Assembly: GCF_030651495.1 (NCBI RefSeq) | Contig: NZ_JAUSFI010000009.1 | Coordinates: 62,001 to 126,000 of the forward strand | DNA from: Undibacterium sp. | Lineage (GTDB): Bacteria; Pseudomonadota; Gammaproteobacteria; Burkholderiales; Burkholderiaceae_D | Reading direction: 5' to 3' | DNA length: 64,000 nucleotides | Part shown: positions 1-8,792 of the stretch, piece by piece | Numbering within the stretch: the first letter of the stretch is position 1 | Layout of the letters: the number at the start of each line of letters is the position of its first letter | Notes under the pieces: model-generated | Database searches by the model: none | Seen by the model: only the letters and a program-made list of their open reading frames with translations | Told to the model about the DNA's origin: nothing | Made by a program: the position numbers and the translations under genes

Positions 1-321
1 AGCCTCGATAATATCCGCCAATTTTTGCAGCAGGCTTTGCACACTGCCAGCATCGCTGCGAAAAAAAACCAGCCCGGCCCAAATGCCGACACTAATACTG
101 ACAACAATCAACATCGACAACAGGATCACCGCAATCATGCGCGATTGCTTGTTATTAAATTTTTTCTCTATGGTGGGAGTCAGCAGATGCACCAGTGAAT
201 ACACCAGCAAGCCTGAAAACAATGCCAATAACAGACCGGACTTGAGGACTATCCACAAAGCAAGCAAAGCGAGCACATAGGACGCCAGCACCGGCGGGGT
301 AATTTTGATAGATGGATTCAT
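1..321 (-). CDS. AI-2E family transporter (PerM-like permease), N-terminal part
   Basis: This leftward gene runs off the left edge of the window, so only about 107 N-terminal residues are visible, starting at the ATG at 321-319 (MNPSIKITPPVLASYV). The visible part has two hydrophobic segments (about residues 12-45 and 62-85) separated by a short charged loop containing EKKFNNKQSR. This is the usual entry pattern of the AI-2E/PerM (UPF0118) multispanning permeases, which export small molecules or act as Na+/H+ exchangers. No frame break is seen. The family call rests on pattern recognition of the N-terminus only, and the substrate cannot be stated. Confidence 0.6.
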   Translation of the reverse strand, partial: MNPSIKITPPVLASYVLALLALWIVLKSGLLLALFSGLLVYSLVHLLTPTIEKKFNNKQSRMIAVILLSMLIVVSISVGIWAGLVFFRSDAGSVQSLLQKLADIIEA

Positions 322-341
322 AAGTATCTGGTCAGCGGAAA

Positions 342-734
342 TTAACGCAATAATCCATAAGCAGCGCCAACGACCAGCACTACTGACGCTACAGTGGCGA
401 TAGCAAAACCTGCTGCACGTTTGGAGGGATCACGATAATAACTAAGGGAATAGATTACCCTGGCAACGATCCAGATCACTCCGACTAAGGCCGCGATCTT
501 GTCATTGAACCAATAAGCACATAACCACAGCGCCGGCAAAAAGAAAATCAGTTGCTCGACGGTGTTGATTTGCACACGTAAAGTGCGCAAGAATTCTGGC
601 GGCCCCTCCACCGAGGGCGCACTCACCTTGTATTTTCCACGCGCCTTGCCTACATTAAAAATAATCCAAAAATACATTAATAATGTGGCGAGTGTGGTCC
701 AAGATGTCCATGGCAGTTGCATTATTTTCTCCAA
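342..734 (-). CDS. MAPEG family membrane protein
   Basis: The product is about 130 residues with four predicted membrane helices, matching the size and topology of the MAPEG family (membrane-associated proteins in eicosanoid and glutathione metabolism). The segment ARGKYKVSAPSVEGPPEFLR followed by RVQINTVEQL is the family's conserved cytoplasmic loop and second helix entry, with the typical RVQxNTxEQ glutathione-site motif. A second ATG four codons in (MQLPWTSW) is an equally plausible start. Bacterial members are inner-membrane proteins of poorly known function. The gene lies 20 bp downstream of the neighbouring permease start on the same strand and may be cotranscribed with it. Confidence 0.8.
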   Translation of the reverse strand: MEKIMQLPWTSWTTLATLLMYFWIIFNVGKARGKYKVSAPSVEGPPEFLRTLRVQINTVEQLIFFLPALWLCAYWFNDKIAALVGVIWIVARVIYSLSYYRDPSKRAAGFAIATVASVVLVVGAAYGLLR

Positions 735-874
735 TTGTTATTTTAAAATACAGATATGGTCTCGAAATATTAACTATCAAGAAATATTTTAAACATACTG
801 TTACATTTTTCCGGGTAACTTTTTACCAGTTCATGCGTTAAATGAGAACTCTGACTAAAGAAACGAGATTTAAC

Positions 875-1444
875 ATGATGATTAATCTTAAAACCACAGC
901 AAAAATTACTGCTACGATAACACTACTCTACCTAGGTGCAAGCCTCCCACTTGCGCAGGCCGCTGATTTTGATGATTTTGCACGTGTTATTAACGTGACG
1001 CCGCAAGTTGAACAAATCAATGTCCCACGCCAAGACTGCCGTACCGAATACGAAACATCGCAGCGCTATCCTGTGCGTGAACGTGAGCAAGAACGCAGTA
1101 ATGGCGGTGCAATTATCGGTGGTCTCGCGGGTGGTTTGCTGGGCAGTCAGGTCGGCGGTGGCAATGGCCGTATCGCGGCCGCTGCGGTAGGTGCCGTAAC
1201 CGGTGCCATTGTGGGTGACCGGGTGGATAATAATGGCAACAATAGCAATAATTACAATAACAATTCACAACCAGTCTATGAAAGCCGCCCGGTTCGTCAA
1301 TGCCGTAATATCGATAACTGGGAAACCAGAACGACAGGGTATGCCGTGACTTATGAGTACCATAACCGCACCTACACCAGCGTCATGCCTTACGACCCGG
1401 GCTCACGTCTGAAGTTACATGTGTCACTGACGCCACGCCCTTGA
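875..1444 (+). CDS. Secreted glycine-zipper 2TM domain protein
   Basis: A signal peptide (MMINLKTTAKITATITLLYLG...AQA) precedes a mature protein with a central glycine-zipper segment, about 40 residues rich in GG, GLL and GAI, of the Rick_17kDa/glycine-zipper 2TM type. This segment is thought to insert into the outer or inner membrane. It is followed by an Asn-rich linker and a C-terminal region with RQCRNIDNWETRTTGYAVTYEY, typical of the family's C-terminal domain. An in-frame ATG at 842 would add 11 residues before the signal peptide, so I prefer 875 or 878. The single gene is closed by a clear terminator. Function is unknown; family members are envelope proteins. Confidence 0.75.
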   Translation: MMINLKTTAKITATITLLYLGASLPLAQAADFDDFARVINVTPQVEQINVPRQDCRTEYETSQRYPVREREQERSNGGAIIGGLAGGLLGSQVGGGNGRIAAAAVGAVTGAIVGDRVDNNGNNSNNYNNNSQPVYESRPVRQCRNIDNWETRTTGYAVTYEYHNRTYTSVMPYDPGSRLKLHVSLTPRP

Positions 1445-1463
1445 TTGTGCTTGTACAACATAA

Positions 1464-1490
1464 AAAAATGCCGCTCACTGCGGCATTTTT
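1464..1490 (+). terminator. Rho-independent terminator
   Basis: A perfect inverted repeat AATGCCGC / GCGGCATT with a 5-nt loop is flanked by A-run and T-run, 20 bp after the stop codon of the glycine-zipper gene. Confidence 0.85.
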
Positions 1491-1530
1491 CTTATCCACC
1501 AGACATTGAGTAAACTTGCTCTCAAGCAAA

Positions 1531-1558
1531 TTGGCAGGAAATCAAATCTTTTTATAGT
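1531..1558 (+). promoter_or_regulatory. Candidate sigma70 promoter for the Cache-GGDEF gene
   Basis: TTGGCA at 1531-1536 and TATAGT at 1553-1558 are separated by 16 bp, about 90 bp upstream of the next start codon. This is a sequence match only. Confidence 0.35.
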
Positions 1559-1647
1559 ATGATCTTGCCTCAGCAGCACTCAATTCCACCTGTGCCAGAC
1601 GATCAAGCCTGACATCAACTTAGCAGCAAAAACATGCCCTTCGGCTC

Positions 1648-3117
1648 ATGCGAAAATTTTTAAGACAATACGGTCTGTTAGTTTGGCTTTCTCTGATTTT
1701 GATCGCTGGTTTTATCGGCGTTCTATTGGTAGGATATCTGATTTCACGGGATGCGCTGCAACAAGGTATCGCTGAACAAAGCTTGCCCATCACGGGCGAC
1801 AATATCTATTCCGAAATCCAGAAAGACATATTGCGGCCGGTATTTGTCTCGTCCCAGATGGCACAAGACACTTTTGTGCGTGACTGGCTCATAGACGGTG
1901 AACAAGATACCGCGCTCATCATTAAGTATTTAAAAGAAATCAAAACCAAGAACAATGCCATTTCCAGCTTCCTGGTATCCGACTTAACGCGTCAGTACTA
2001 CCATGCCGATGGCGCACTCAAAACCATCAGTGAGAGCGCGGTACGCGACCAGTGGTTTTTCAGAGTCCGCAAGTTGAAAACACCGTATGAAACCAATGTC
2101 GATCTGGACATGGCCAATCGCGATAACATGACGATTTTCATCAACTATCGGATCCTTGATTACAGTGGAAAATTTATTGGCGTAACAGGTATCGGCCTGA
2201 CACTTGATACCATGAAACGACAGATAGACAGCTATCAGTCACGCTTTCACCGCAATATTTATTTTGTCGATAGCAAAGGCAATATCGTTTTGGCAGGGAG
2301 TGCCGTCAAACGCCTGGGTAACAATATCCTGAACGGCACTGGCATCAGCGGTATCGCGCCTCAGATACTCGCCAACAAAAAAAATGATTCACTCCATCTT
2401 GCCTACGACACCGAGAATGACCGCGTGCTGGTCAACTCACGCTTCATTCCGGAACTGGGCTGGCACTTGCTGGTAGAACAAGAATTAGGCAATGAACTCA
2501 AGCCTTTGCACGATATGTTGGCGATCGATGCAGCGATCAGTGCCGGTATTATCCTGCTGGTTTTGACGATGGTATTGCTTTCGGTACGACGTTATCAAAA
2601 ACGCATAGAGAAAACTGCAGCGACCGATCAGCTGACTTCACTGATGAATCGCCATGCATTTGACTTCGTCTTTGCCAACGCCTTGCTTGACAGCGAACGC
2701 TCGCGCCAACCGCTGTGTATCGCCTTAATCGATATCGATTTTTTCAAGAAGGTTAATGACAAGCATGGCCATCTGGTGGGCGACCATGTACTGAAAGAAA
2801 TCGCCATGATCGCCAAGCGCTCATTACGCGAAAGCGATGTTATTTGTCGCTGGGGCGGTGAAGAATTTTTGATTCTGTTAAAAAATTGCACCTTGGAAAA
2901 AGCGACGTCCATTGCAGAAAATTTGCGTAATACCATTGCGAATAATGATTTTTCCCGCACCACTGATCTGGCCAAGAAACGGCTGGCGATCACCGTCAGC
3001 ATGGGTGTAGCGGAATGCAAAACCAATGAAACCGAAGACAGCGTATTTGACCGTGCCGATGTCGCCTTGTATCAAGCCAAAGAGAATGGCCGCAATAGCG
3101 TTTATTTCTCGGAATAA
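1648..3117 (+). CDS. Membrane diguanylate cyclase with periplasmic Cache sensor and GGDEF domain
   Basis: The 489-residue protein has an N-terminal transmembrane helix (about 10-30), a periplasmic region of about 250 residues resembling a dCache domain (LDMANRDNMTIFINYRILD and GKFIGVTGIGLTL are typical), a second helix (about 293-310) and a GGDEF domain to the C-terminus. The active-site motif is GGEEF at about residues 403-407. An RESD motif five residues upstream matches the RxxD inhibitory I-site, so product feedback is expected. The protein probably makes cyclic di-GMP from two GTP in response to a periplasmic small molecule. It is monocistronic with its own promoter candidate. Confidence 0.9.
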   Translation: MRKFLRQYGLLVWLSLILIAGFIGVLLVGYLISRDALQQGIAEQSLPITGDNIYSEIQKDILRPVFVSSQMAQDTFVRDWLIDGEQDTALIIKYLKEIKTKNNAISSFLVSDLTRQYYHADGALKTISESAVRDQWFFRVRKLKTPYETNVDLDMANRDNMTIFINYRILDYSGKFIGVTGIGLTLDTMKRQIDSYQSRFHRNIYFVDSKGNIVLAGSAVKRLGNNILNGTGISGIAPQILANKKNDSLHLAYDTENDRVLVNSRFIPELGWHLLVEQELGNELKPLHDMLAIDAAISAGIILLVLTMVLLSVRRYQKRIEKTAATDQLTSLMNRHAFDFVFANALLDSERSRQPLCIALIDIDFFKKVNDKHGHLVGDHVLKEIAMIAKRSLRESDVICRWGGEEFLILLKNCTLEKATSIAENLRNTIANNDFSRTTDLAKKRLAITVSMGVAECKTNETEDSVFDRADVALYQAKENGRNSVYFSE

Positions 3118-3131
3118 GCTCGCTTATCTGA

Positions 3132-3962
3132 TTATTCAGTGCGCATTTTACGCGCAGCCAGAGCGACGGTTGGCGGCGTGAAGGCTTGATACAAGCTTCC
3201 CGCTGCCGCATTCCAGGCCAGCACTACCTGCTGTTGTGCCGCAACCGTCGCCATGTCGCCACGCGCGATAGGGCCGGTCAGCGCCGCCACAGTACCGAGC
3301 TGAAATATATTGTCTAACGTTTGTCTGGCCAGCGGCTCCGCCATCGCCTTTGCCATGTCTGCCGGTATGCCCGCGGCCTGATACGCCTGCAAGGCAGTCT
3401 CCATCAGCGTCACCAGATAATTACTGGCGAACACTGACCCTGCGTGATACAGCAGCTTGTTGGCCGCACTGATCTGTACCACTTTAGCCTGAATAGAGTG
3501 CAATGCCGGGATCAACAGTTCCAACGCTGGCACGTCGCCTTCCACGCTACAAATGGTGCCGGCAAAATCGGCGGCGACCTGAGCAGGATCAGCAAAACTG
3601 CGCACCGGATGCACACTGGCAATGCTAACGCCAGCCAAGCTCGCTTGCGCCAGTTCAGTCGATGCTTTGGCACCGCTGCAATGAAATACGATACTCCCGG
3701 ACGTCAGCGCGCCATGCGTAAGCAATGCCTTGCAGGTAGCGGCAATCTGGTCGTCCGGCACCGTTAACATTGTGACATCGGCAGCATGTAGCGCCGCAAA
3801 ATTGGCGACCGGCGCACCGGCACCGATAAACTGCACCGCCTGCTGCGCGGCCAACTCGGTGCGATTAAATACCTGTGCCAATTGAAACACCTGATGCCGG
3901 GCAAATTGCCGTCCCAGCACCTGCCCGACCTTGCCCGCGCCGATAATATTGAGCCGCTTCAT
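3132..3962 (-). CDS. Rossmann-like/DUF2520 domain protein
   Basis: The 276-residue product starts with a nucleotide-binding Rossmann motif (IIGAGKVGQVLG, GxGxxG at about residues 7-12). Its C-terminal all-helical DUF2520 domain is recognisable from IASVHPVRSFADP and LYHAGSVFASNYLVTLMETA. The architecture resembles 6-phosphogluconate dehydrogenase-like and F420/NADP-dependent reductases, but the physiological substrate of the family is unknown. Its start codon overlaps the stop codon of the upstream Crp/Fnr gene by 4 bp (ATGA), so the two are translationally coupled. Confidence 0.85.
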   Translation of the reverse strand: MKRLNIIGAGKVGQVLGRQFARHQVFQLAQVFNRTELAAQQAVQFIGAGAPVANFAALHAADVTMLTVPDDQIAATCKALLTHGALTSGSIVFHCSGAKASTELAQASLAGVSIASVHPVRSFADPAQVAADFAGTICSVEGDVPALELLIPALHSIQAKVVQISAANKLLYHAGSVFASNYLVTLMETALQAYQAAGIPADMAKAMAEPLARQTLDNIFQLGTVAALTGPIARGDMATVAAQQQVVLAWNAAAGSLYQAFTPPTVALAARKMRTE

Positions 3963-4657
3963 CGCTCAATATCGTCAGGAAAACTGCGCAAGCCTTCCAG
4001 ATCGAGAATAGTGATACCGCCATAATCGACTGACAGCAATTTTTTCTTTTCTAATAATTGCAAAGATTGATTGGCGCGTTGACGTGACACGCTGGAGATA
4101 TAACCGATCTCTTCCTGCGAAATTTGCAACTGCATACCGCTACCGGGATTCAGGTAAGGATTAAACATGGCAGCCAGACAACGTGCCACGCGTGTGTCCG
4201 TGTCAAGCATACGGTCATATTCAACCAAAGAGATAAATAGCCCCAGACGCGCGTTGAGTTGTTGCAGCAAAAAACGGTTAAAGGGAATACTGGTATCGAG
4301 CAGCCAATTAAAAGTGCTGCGTGGCATATACGCAACACGCGTGTCACGCAATGCGACGACATCGTATTTACGGGTTTCCGTCTTGAGCAGGGAGCCTTCA
4401 CCAAACCATCCACCCGACAACATACAACTAAAAGTGATGGTTTTACCCTCGGGAGAAATACTGCTCATTTTGAGAAAACCGTCGATCACGCCCATCCAAT
4501 AATCGACGCTGTCGCCCTTGCGACACACATAACCACCAGCCGGAACGAAGCGCTCGACCACTTCTGCCATCACTCTTTGCATGTGCTCCGGAGCCAGCAA
4601 ACTTGCCCACATGGTTTTAACAAATCGTTCTTTTGGATCGCTTATTTCTTGAGTCAT
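3959..4657 (-). CDS. Crp/Fnr family transcriptional regulator
   Basis: The 232-residue protein has an N-terminal cyclic-nucleotide-binding-like beta barrel (GGYVCRKGDSVDYWMGVIDGFLKMS and SGGWFGEGSLL), a dimerisation helix, and a C-terminal winged helix-turn-helix (ISQEEIGYISSVSRQRANQSLQLLEKKKLL). I see no cluster of cysteines that would suggest an iron-sulfur Fnr type. It is divergent from the acyl ligase/ABC transporter operon starting at about 4975, so it is a candidate regulator of that operon as well as of its coupled downstream DUF2520 gene. Effector unknown. Confidence 0.85.
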   Translation of the reverse strand: MTQEISDPKERFVKTMWASLLAPEHMQRVMAEVVERFVPAGGYVCRKGDSVDYWMGVIDGFLKMSSISPEGKTITFSCMLSGGWFGEGSLLKTETRKYDVVALRDTRVAYMPRSTFNWLLDTSIPFNRFLLQQLNARLGLFISLVEYDRMLDTDTRVARCLAAMFNPYLNPGSGMQLQISQEEIGYISSVSRQRANQSLQLLEKKKLLSVDYGGITILDLEGLRSFPDDIER

Positions 4658-4775
4658 ATTGTGCAGTGCACCACCGATAAAAACTAATTACAGCGAGATT
4701 GTCAGGCAGATGACAACACAAGGAATCTGAATTGCCTACTATCATCCCAACAAGAAAATAAAATCGAAATCAGTA

Positions 4776-4876
4776 CGGAGACATTGTAAGCGACTATGGA
4801 CACTACGTGAACCTGCGTAGGATGGCAAATGCCTGCCATAGTCACTGGCCCTGGTTCAATACCAGGCGCGTCTCCG
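4776..4876 (+). promoter_or_regulatory. Candidate structured 5' leader RNA (three-way junction)
   Basis: Three perfectly paired stems fit one fold. P1 is CGGAGAC (4776-4782) with GTCTCCG (4870-4876). P2 is GACTATGG (4792-4799) with CCATAGTC (4836-4843), capped by a smaller CTACG/CGTAG hairpin. P3 is CCTGG/CCAGG (4850-4866) with the 7-nt loop TTCAATA. The element ends about 100 bp before the start of the acyl ligase that heads the ABC transporter operon, and a further hairpin follows at 4904-4924. I do not recognise a known riboswitch class. It could also be a mobile or repeat-derived palindrome. Confidence 0.35.
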
Positions 4877-4903
4877 GATATTTTCTCATCAACACAATCG
4901 TAG

Positions 4904-4924
4904 CGGCAAGCTGTCAGCTTGCCG
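4904..4924 (+). promoter_or_regulatory. Perfect hairpin in operon leader
   Basis: CGGCAAGCT and AGCTTGCCG form a 9-bp stem with a 3-nt loop about 50 bp upstream of the ligase start. No T-run follows, so it is not an obvious intrinsic terminator. It may belong to the structured leader just upstream. Confidence 0.45.
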
Positions 4925-4974
4925 TAAGTGTCGGTGAGGAGACTAGCAGTATAAAAAAGATGTTGGTGGAGACC

Positions 4975-6927
4975 ATGAAAAAAGAAAATGCAGCGAACAC
5001 GACTTTCCCCAAGCTATTGCTGCAACACGCCCAAATGCGTCCGCAGCACCCGGCCTTTCGCGAAAAGCATCTGGGCATCTGGCAAACCTGGGGCTGGAAA
5101 CAAGTAAGCGAAGAAGTGCGTGCCCTGGCATGCGGGCTAGCAGCACAAGGTTTTCAACGCGGGATGAATCTGGCCATCATCGGCGACAACCGGCCGCGCT
5201 TGTACTGGGCGATGGCAGCAGCACAATGTCTGGGCGGGATTGCCGTGCCGCTATATCAAGATGCCCCCGCAGCCGACATGATTTTTGCCCTGGAGAATGC
5301 CGAGATCAGCTTTGCTATCGTCGAAGATCAGGAGCAAGTCGATAAATTACTCGACATCAAACAAAATTATCCGGCACTGGCACATATTGCCTACGATGAC
5401 GACAAAGGCATGCGCCACTATCATCAGCCAGAACTCAGCTCTTACCAGCAATTACAAGAACTGGGGCGCCAGTTTGATACCGCGCACCCCGATTTTTTTA
5501 TGCAGCAAGTTAATCTGGGGCAACCTGACGACACTGCCGTCATGCTGTACACCTCAGGCACCACCGGTAAACCTAAAGGCGTATGCCAGACCCACCGCTC
5601 ATTCATGAGTGCCGCAGTCGGTGGTGTCAGCTTTGATCACCTGACTGAACACGAAGATATCTTGTCTTACCTGCCGATGGCATGGGTCGGTGATCATCTG
5701 TTCTCGTATGCACAGGCACTGGTCACCGGCTTTACCGTCAACTGTCCTGAATCGGGCGAAACCGTACTGACTGATTTGCGTGAAGTCGGCCCGACCTATT
5801 ACTTTGCGCCACCAAGGGTGTTTGAAAACATGCTGACCACGGTCATGATACGCATGGAAGACGCCAGCAAAGTAAAACGCCAGTTGTTTCATCACTACAT
5901 GGAAGTAGCACGCCGCGTCGGTGCCGACATTCTGGACGGCAAGCCGGTCGGGATGATGGATAAACTCAGTTATGCGATAGGTGATTTTCTGGTGTATGGT
6001 CCACTGAAAAACGTGCTCGGTTTAAGCCGGGTCAGAATTGCCTACACTGCCGGTGCTGCCATTGGCCCCGACCTGTTTCGCTTTTACCGTTCGATAGGGA
6101 TTAACCTCAAACAGCTGTACGGTGCCACCGAAACTTGCGCCTATGTCTGCCTGCAACCGGATGGCAATATCAAGTTCGATAGTGTCGGTCTGGCGGCACC
6201 AGGGGTTGAAGTCAAACTCGCCGAAAACGGTGAAGTCCTGGTCAAATCGACCGCGATGCTGAAGGAATACTATAAACGTCCCGATGCCACCGCCGAAGTC
6301 ATGGATGCCGATGGCTATTTCCATACCGGTGACGCCGGCATCTTCGATCATGAAGGGCACCTGAAAATCATCGACCGGGCGGCGGATGTGGGCAAGATGA
6401 ACAAGGGTGACATGTTTGCGCCCAATTACATCGAAAACAAGCTGAAATTTTTCCCCTTCATCAAAGAAGCGGTGGCGTTTGGCCAGGATAGAGACATGGT
6501 CTGCGCCTTCATCAATATCGATATGGAAGCGGTCGGCAACTGGTCGGAAAGACGCGGCATCGCTTACTCCGGCTACACCGATCTGGCGGGTAAAAAAGAA
6601 ACCTACGATCTGATCGCCGAATGCATACAAAAGGTGAATGCCGATCTGGCTGCGGAAGAACTGATGTCAGGCACGCAGATACACCGTTTCCTGATCTTGC
6701 ATAAAGAACTCGATCCTGACGATGATGAGCTGACCCGCACCCGCAAAGTCAGACGGCGCTTTGTCGGCGAGAAATACAAGGTACTGATCGATGCCCTGTA
6801 CAGCGGCAGGCAGTCGCAATACATAGAAACCCAGGTTAAGTTTGAAGATGGACGCAAAGGCATGGTAGCGGCAGATCTGCGCATCGTCGATGTCAAAACT
6901 TTCAACCCAGTCCAGCACGCGGCATAG
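4975..6927 (+). CDS. AMP-dependent acyl-CoA synthetase, long-chain type, of the ABC transporter operon
   Basis: From the ATG at 4975 the product is 650 residues, the normal length for this family. The reading frame is open back to 4807, but that extension runs through the structured leader; the GGTGGAG just before 4975 supports the shorter form, and an ATG at 4960 is possible. The ATP/AMP motif TSGTTGKPKG lies at about residue 193, and YGATETCAYV and YFHTGDAG are the further adenylation motifs. The enzyme should convert a carboxylic acid, ATP and CoA to acyl-CoA, AMP and PPi. It heads an operon with a LIV-type importer, so it probably activates the imported acid. Chain length and substrate cannot be read from sequence. 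Confidence 0.88.
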   Translation: MKKENAANTTFPKLLLQHAQMRPQHPAFREKHLGIWQTWGWKQVSEEVRALACGLAAQGFQRGMNLAIIGDNRPRLYWAMAAAQCLGGIAVPLYQDAPAADMIFALENAEISFAIVEDQEQVDKLLDIKQNYPALAHIAYDDDKGMRHYHQPELSSYQQLQELGRQFDTAHPDFFMQQVNLGQPDDTAVMLYTSGTTGKPKGVCQTHRSFMSAAVGGVSFDHLTEHEDILSYLPMAWVGDHLFSYAQALVTGFTVNCPESGETVLTDLREVGPTYYFAPPRVFENMLTTVMIRMEDASKVKRQLFHHYMEVARRVGADILDGKPVGMMDKLSYAIGDFLVYGPLKNVLGLSRVRIAYTAGAAIGPDLFRFYRSIGINLKQLYGATETCAYVCLQPDGNIKFDSVGLAAPGVEVKLAENGEVLVKSTAMLKEYYKRPDATAEVMDADGYFHTGDAGIFDHEGHLKIIDRAADVGKMNKGDMFAPNYIENKLKFFPFIKEAVAFGQDRDMVCAFINIDMEAVGNWSERRGIAYSGYTDLAGKKETYDLIAECIQKVNADLAAEELMSGTQIHRFLILHKELDPDDDELTRTRKVRRRFVGEKYKVLIDALYSGRQSQYIETQVKFEDGRKGMVAADLRIVDVKTFNPVQHAA

Positions 6928-6929
6928 AG

Positions 6930-7724
6930 ATGACAATGACACACAATAGAAAAATCGGCGACGTGATTCTGGATTTGCAAGGCATTTCGCTGTCGTTTGG
7001 CGGCGTCAAAGCCTTGACCAATATTTCCTTCAACGTCAGGGAGCATGAAATCCGCGCCATCATTGGCCCCAATGGTGCCGGCAAAAGTTCTATGCTCAAC
7101 GTCATCAATGGCGTGTATCACCCGCAACTCGGCGAGATCACGTATCGCGGTGTGCACCGTAAAGATATGGACACCTACGCCGCCGCCAAAAGCGGGATTG
7201 CGCGCACCTTCCAGAACATCGCGCTGTTTAAAGGCATGAGCGTGCTCGACAACATCATGACCGGGCGTAACCTGAAAATGAAAAGCAATTTTCTGATGCA
7301 AGCCCTGTACTGGGGACCGGCACAGAAAGAAGAAATCGCGCACCGTGAAAAAGTCGAAGAAATTATCGATTTTCTGGAGATCCAGCACATCCGCAAGACG
7401 CCGGTAGGACGCCTCTCGTATGGCTTGCAAAAGCGCGTAGAACTGGGACGGGCGCTGGCGGCGGAACCGGAGATTTTGCTGCTCGATGAACCGATGGCCG
7501 GCATGAACGTGGAAGAAAAGCAGGACATGAGCCGCTTTATCCTCGACGTGAATGACCAGCTCGGCACCACCATCGTCCTGATCGAACATGACATGGGCGT
7601 GGTGATGGATATTTCAGATCGCGTGGTGGTACTTGATTACGGCAAAAAAATTGGCGACGGCACACCAGCGGAAGTGCTGGCAAATCAGGAAGTGATTAAT
7701 GCCTATCTTGGTGTAGCGCACTAG
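6930..7724 (+). CDS. LIV-type ABC transporter ATP-binding protein (LivG-like)
   Basis: The 264-residue protein carries Walker A GPNGAGKS (about 46-53), a Q-loop in ARTFQNIALF, the signature region LSYGLQKRVELGRAL, Walker B ILLLDEP and the switch histidine in LIEHDM. The C-terminal extension VLANQEVINAYLG is diagnostic of LivG/BraF subunits of branched-chain-type importers. The signature is LSYGLQ rather than the textbook LSGGQ, a known variation in this subfamily. It starts 2 bp after the acyl ligase stop, so it is in the same operon. It should energise import with LivH, LivM and LivF encoded downstream. Confidence 0.92.
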   Translation: MTMTHNRKIGDVILDLQGISLSFGGVKALTNISFNVREHEIRAIIGPNGAGKSSMLNVINGVYHPQLGEITYRGVHRKDMDTYAAAKSGIARTFQNIALFKGMSVLDNIMTGRNLKMKSNFLMQALYWGPAQKEEIAHREKVEEIIDFLEIQHIRKTPVGRLSYGLQKRVELGRALAAEPEILLLDEPMAGMNVEEKQDMSRFILDVNDQLGTTIVLIEHDMGVVMDISDRVVVLDYGKKIGDGTPAEVLANQEVINAYLGVAH

Positions 7725-7752
7725 TAGGTTTAAAAAAGGTCAGTAAATAATT

Positions 7753-8655
7753 ATGAATATCAATTTCTTTTTTGAAGTGCTTATCGGCGGCCTGCTGTCC
7801 GGTGTCATGTATGCACTGGTCGCACTCGGTTTCGTGCTGATTTACAAAGCCTCGGGCGTGTTCAATTTTGCCCAGGGTGCCATGGTGTTTTTTGCCGCCC
7901 TCACCTGTGTCGGCCTGACTGAGGAATTCGGCTTGCCGCTGTGGCTGGCGATTCCGCTGACGATGGCGGTGATGGTCGCGCTGGGCCTGGCGATTGAACG
8001 CGTGGTCTTGCGCCCGTTAGTGAACCAGCCAGAAATTACCCTTTTTATGGCCACCATCGGACTGACCTTTTTTATCGAAGGTCTGGCACAGTTGCTGTGG
8101 GGTTCGCAGCCGCACAAACTGACCCTGCCTATCGACGATGTGCCGATCGAATGGTTGCTGGAAAAATACAACATCATCGTCTCGCAATTTGATGTCATCG
8201 CCGCCATGATCTGCGCGGTTCTGGTCACCGGTCTGGCGCTGCTGTTTTCCAAAACCAAAATCGGCCGCGCCTTGCGGGCGGTGGCCGATGACCATCAGGC
8301 GGCGCTGGCAGTCGGCATCCCGCTGCAACAAATCTGGGGCATCGTCTGGGCGGTAGCGGGTTTTGTGGCACTGGTCGCGGGCTTATTGTGGGGCGCCAGA
8401 AATGGCGTGCAATTCGCCCTCACCTTTGTCGCACTGAAAGCCTTGCCGGTCTTGATCTTGGGCGGCTTTACCTCGGTCCCTGGCGCGATTGTCGGCGGCC
8501 TGATCATCGGTGCCTCGGAAAAGCTGGCGGAAGTGTATATCGGCCCGCTGGTCGGCGGTGGTATCGAGGGCTGGTTCCCGTATGTGCTGGCGTTATTGTT
8601 TTTGCTGGTGCGCCCTGAAGGCTTGTTTGGTGAAAAAGTGATACGGCGGATTTGA
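7753..8655 (+). CDS. LIV-type ABC transporter permease (LivH-like)
   Basis: The 300-residue hydrophobic protein has about eight membrane helices. It contains the LivH hallmarks ALGFVLIYKASGVFNFAQGAM near the N-terminus and GRALRAVADDHQAALAVGI, the cytoplasmic coupling loop for the ATPase. The C-terminus LLVRPEGLFGEKVIRR is the usual family ending. It follows LivG by 28 bp and forms one half of the heterodimeric inner-membrane channel. Confidence 0.92.
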   Translation: MNINFFFEVLIGGLLSGVMYALVALGFVLIYKASGVFNFAQGAMVFFAALTCVGLTEEFGLPLWLAIPLTMAVMVALGLAIERVVLRPLVNQPEITLFMATIGLTFFIEGLAQLLWGSQPHKLTLPIDDVPIEWLLEKYNIIVSQFDVIAAMICAVLVTGLALLFSKTKIGRALRAVADDHQAALAVGIPLQQIWGIVWAVAGFVALVAGLLWGARNGVQFALTFVALKALPVLILGGFTSVPGAIVGGLIIGASEKLAEVYIGPLVGGGIEGWFPYVLALLFLLVRPEGLFGEKVIRRI

Positions 8656-8703
8656 TTTGACATGCCTCTGTCCCGCTAGTGGAGAGGGGTATAAAAAGAC
8701 GAA

Positions 8704-8770
8704 GGCGCAGTATCCATGCGCCTTGCAGAGCAAAAATGGCTGGAAACCCGCATCAACATTGCGCGGTCGA
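8704..8770. repeat. REP-like palindrome, copy 1 (between livH and livM)
   Basis: Imperfect arms with GTATCCATGCG on the left and ACCCGCATCAACATTGCGC on the right match the repeat family seen elsewhere in the window. It fills most of the 137-bp gap between the two permease genes and could affect transcript stability there. Confidence 0.6.
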
Positions 8771-8792
8771 TATTAGAAAATAGAGGAAACCC

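Noticed and set aside
4776-4880. tRNA-like features (7-bp outer stem and a T-arm-like CCTGG-TTCAATA-CCAGG)
   Set aside because: The span is 101 nt, three bases separate the T-like arm from the outer stem, no CCA or anticodon arm of the right size is found, so it is not a tRNA gene.
4807-4974. N-terminal extension of the acyl-CoA synthetase frame
   Set aside because: It runs through the palindromic leader, has no ribosome binding site and adds residues without family similarity.
6603-7589. 328-codon minus-strand frame
   Set aside because: A shadow of the acyl ligase and LivG-like genes, both of which have clear motifs on the plus strand.
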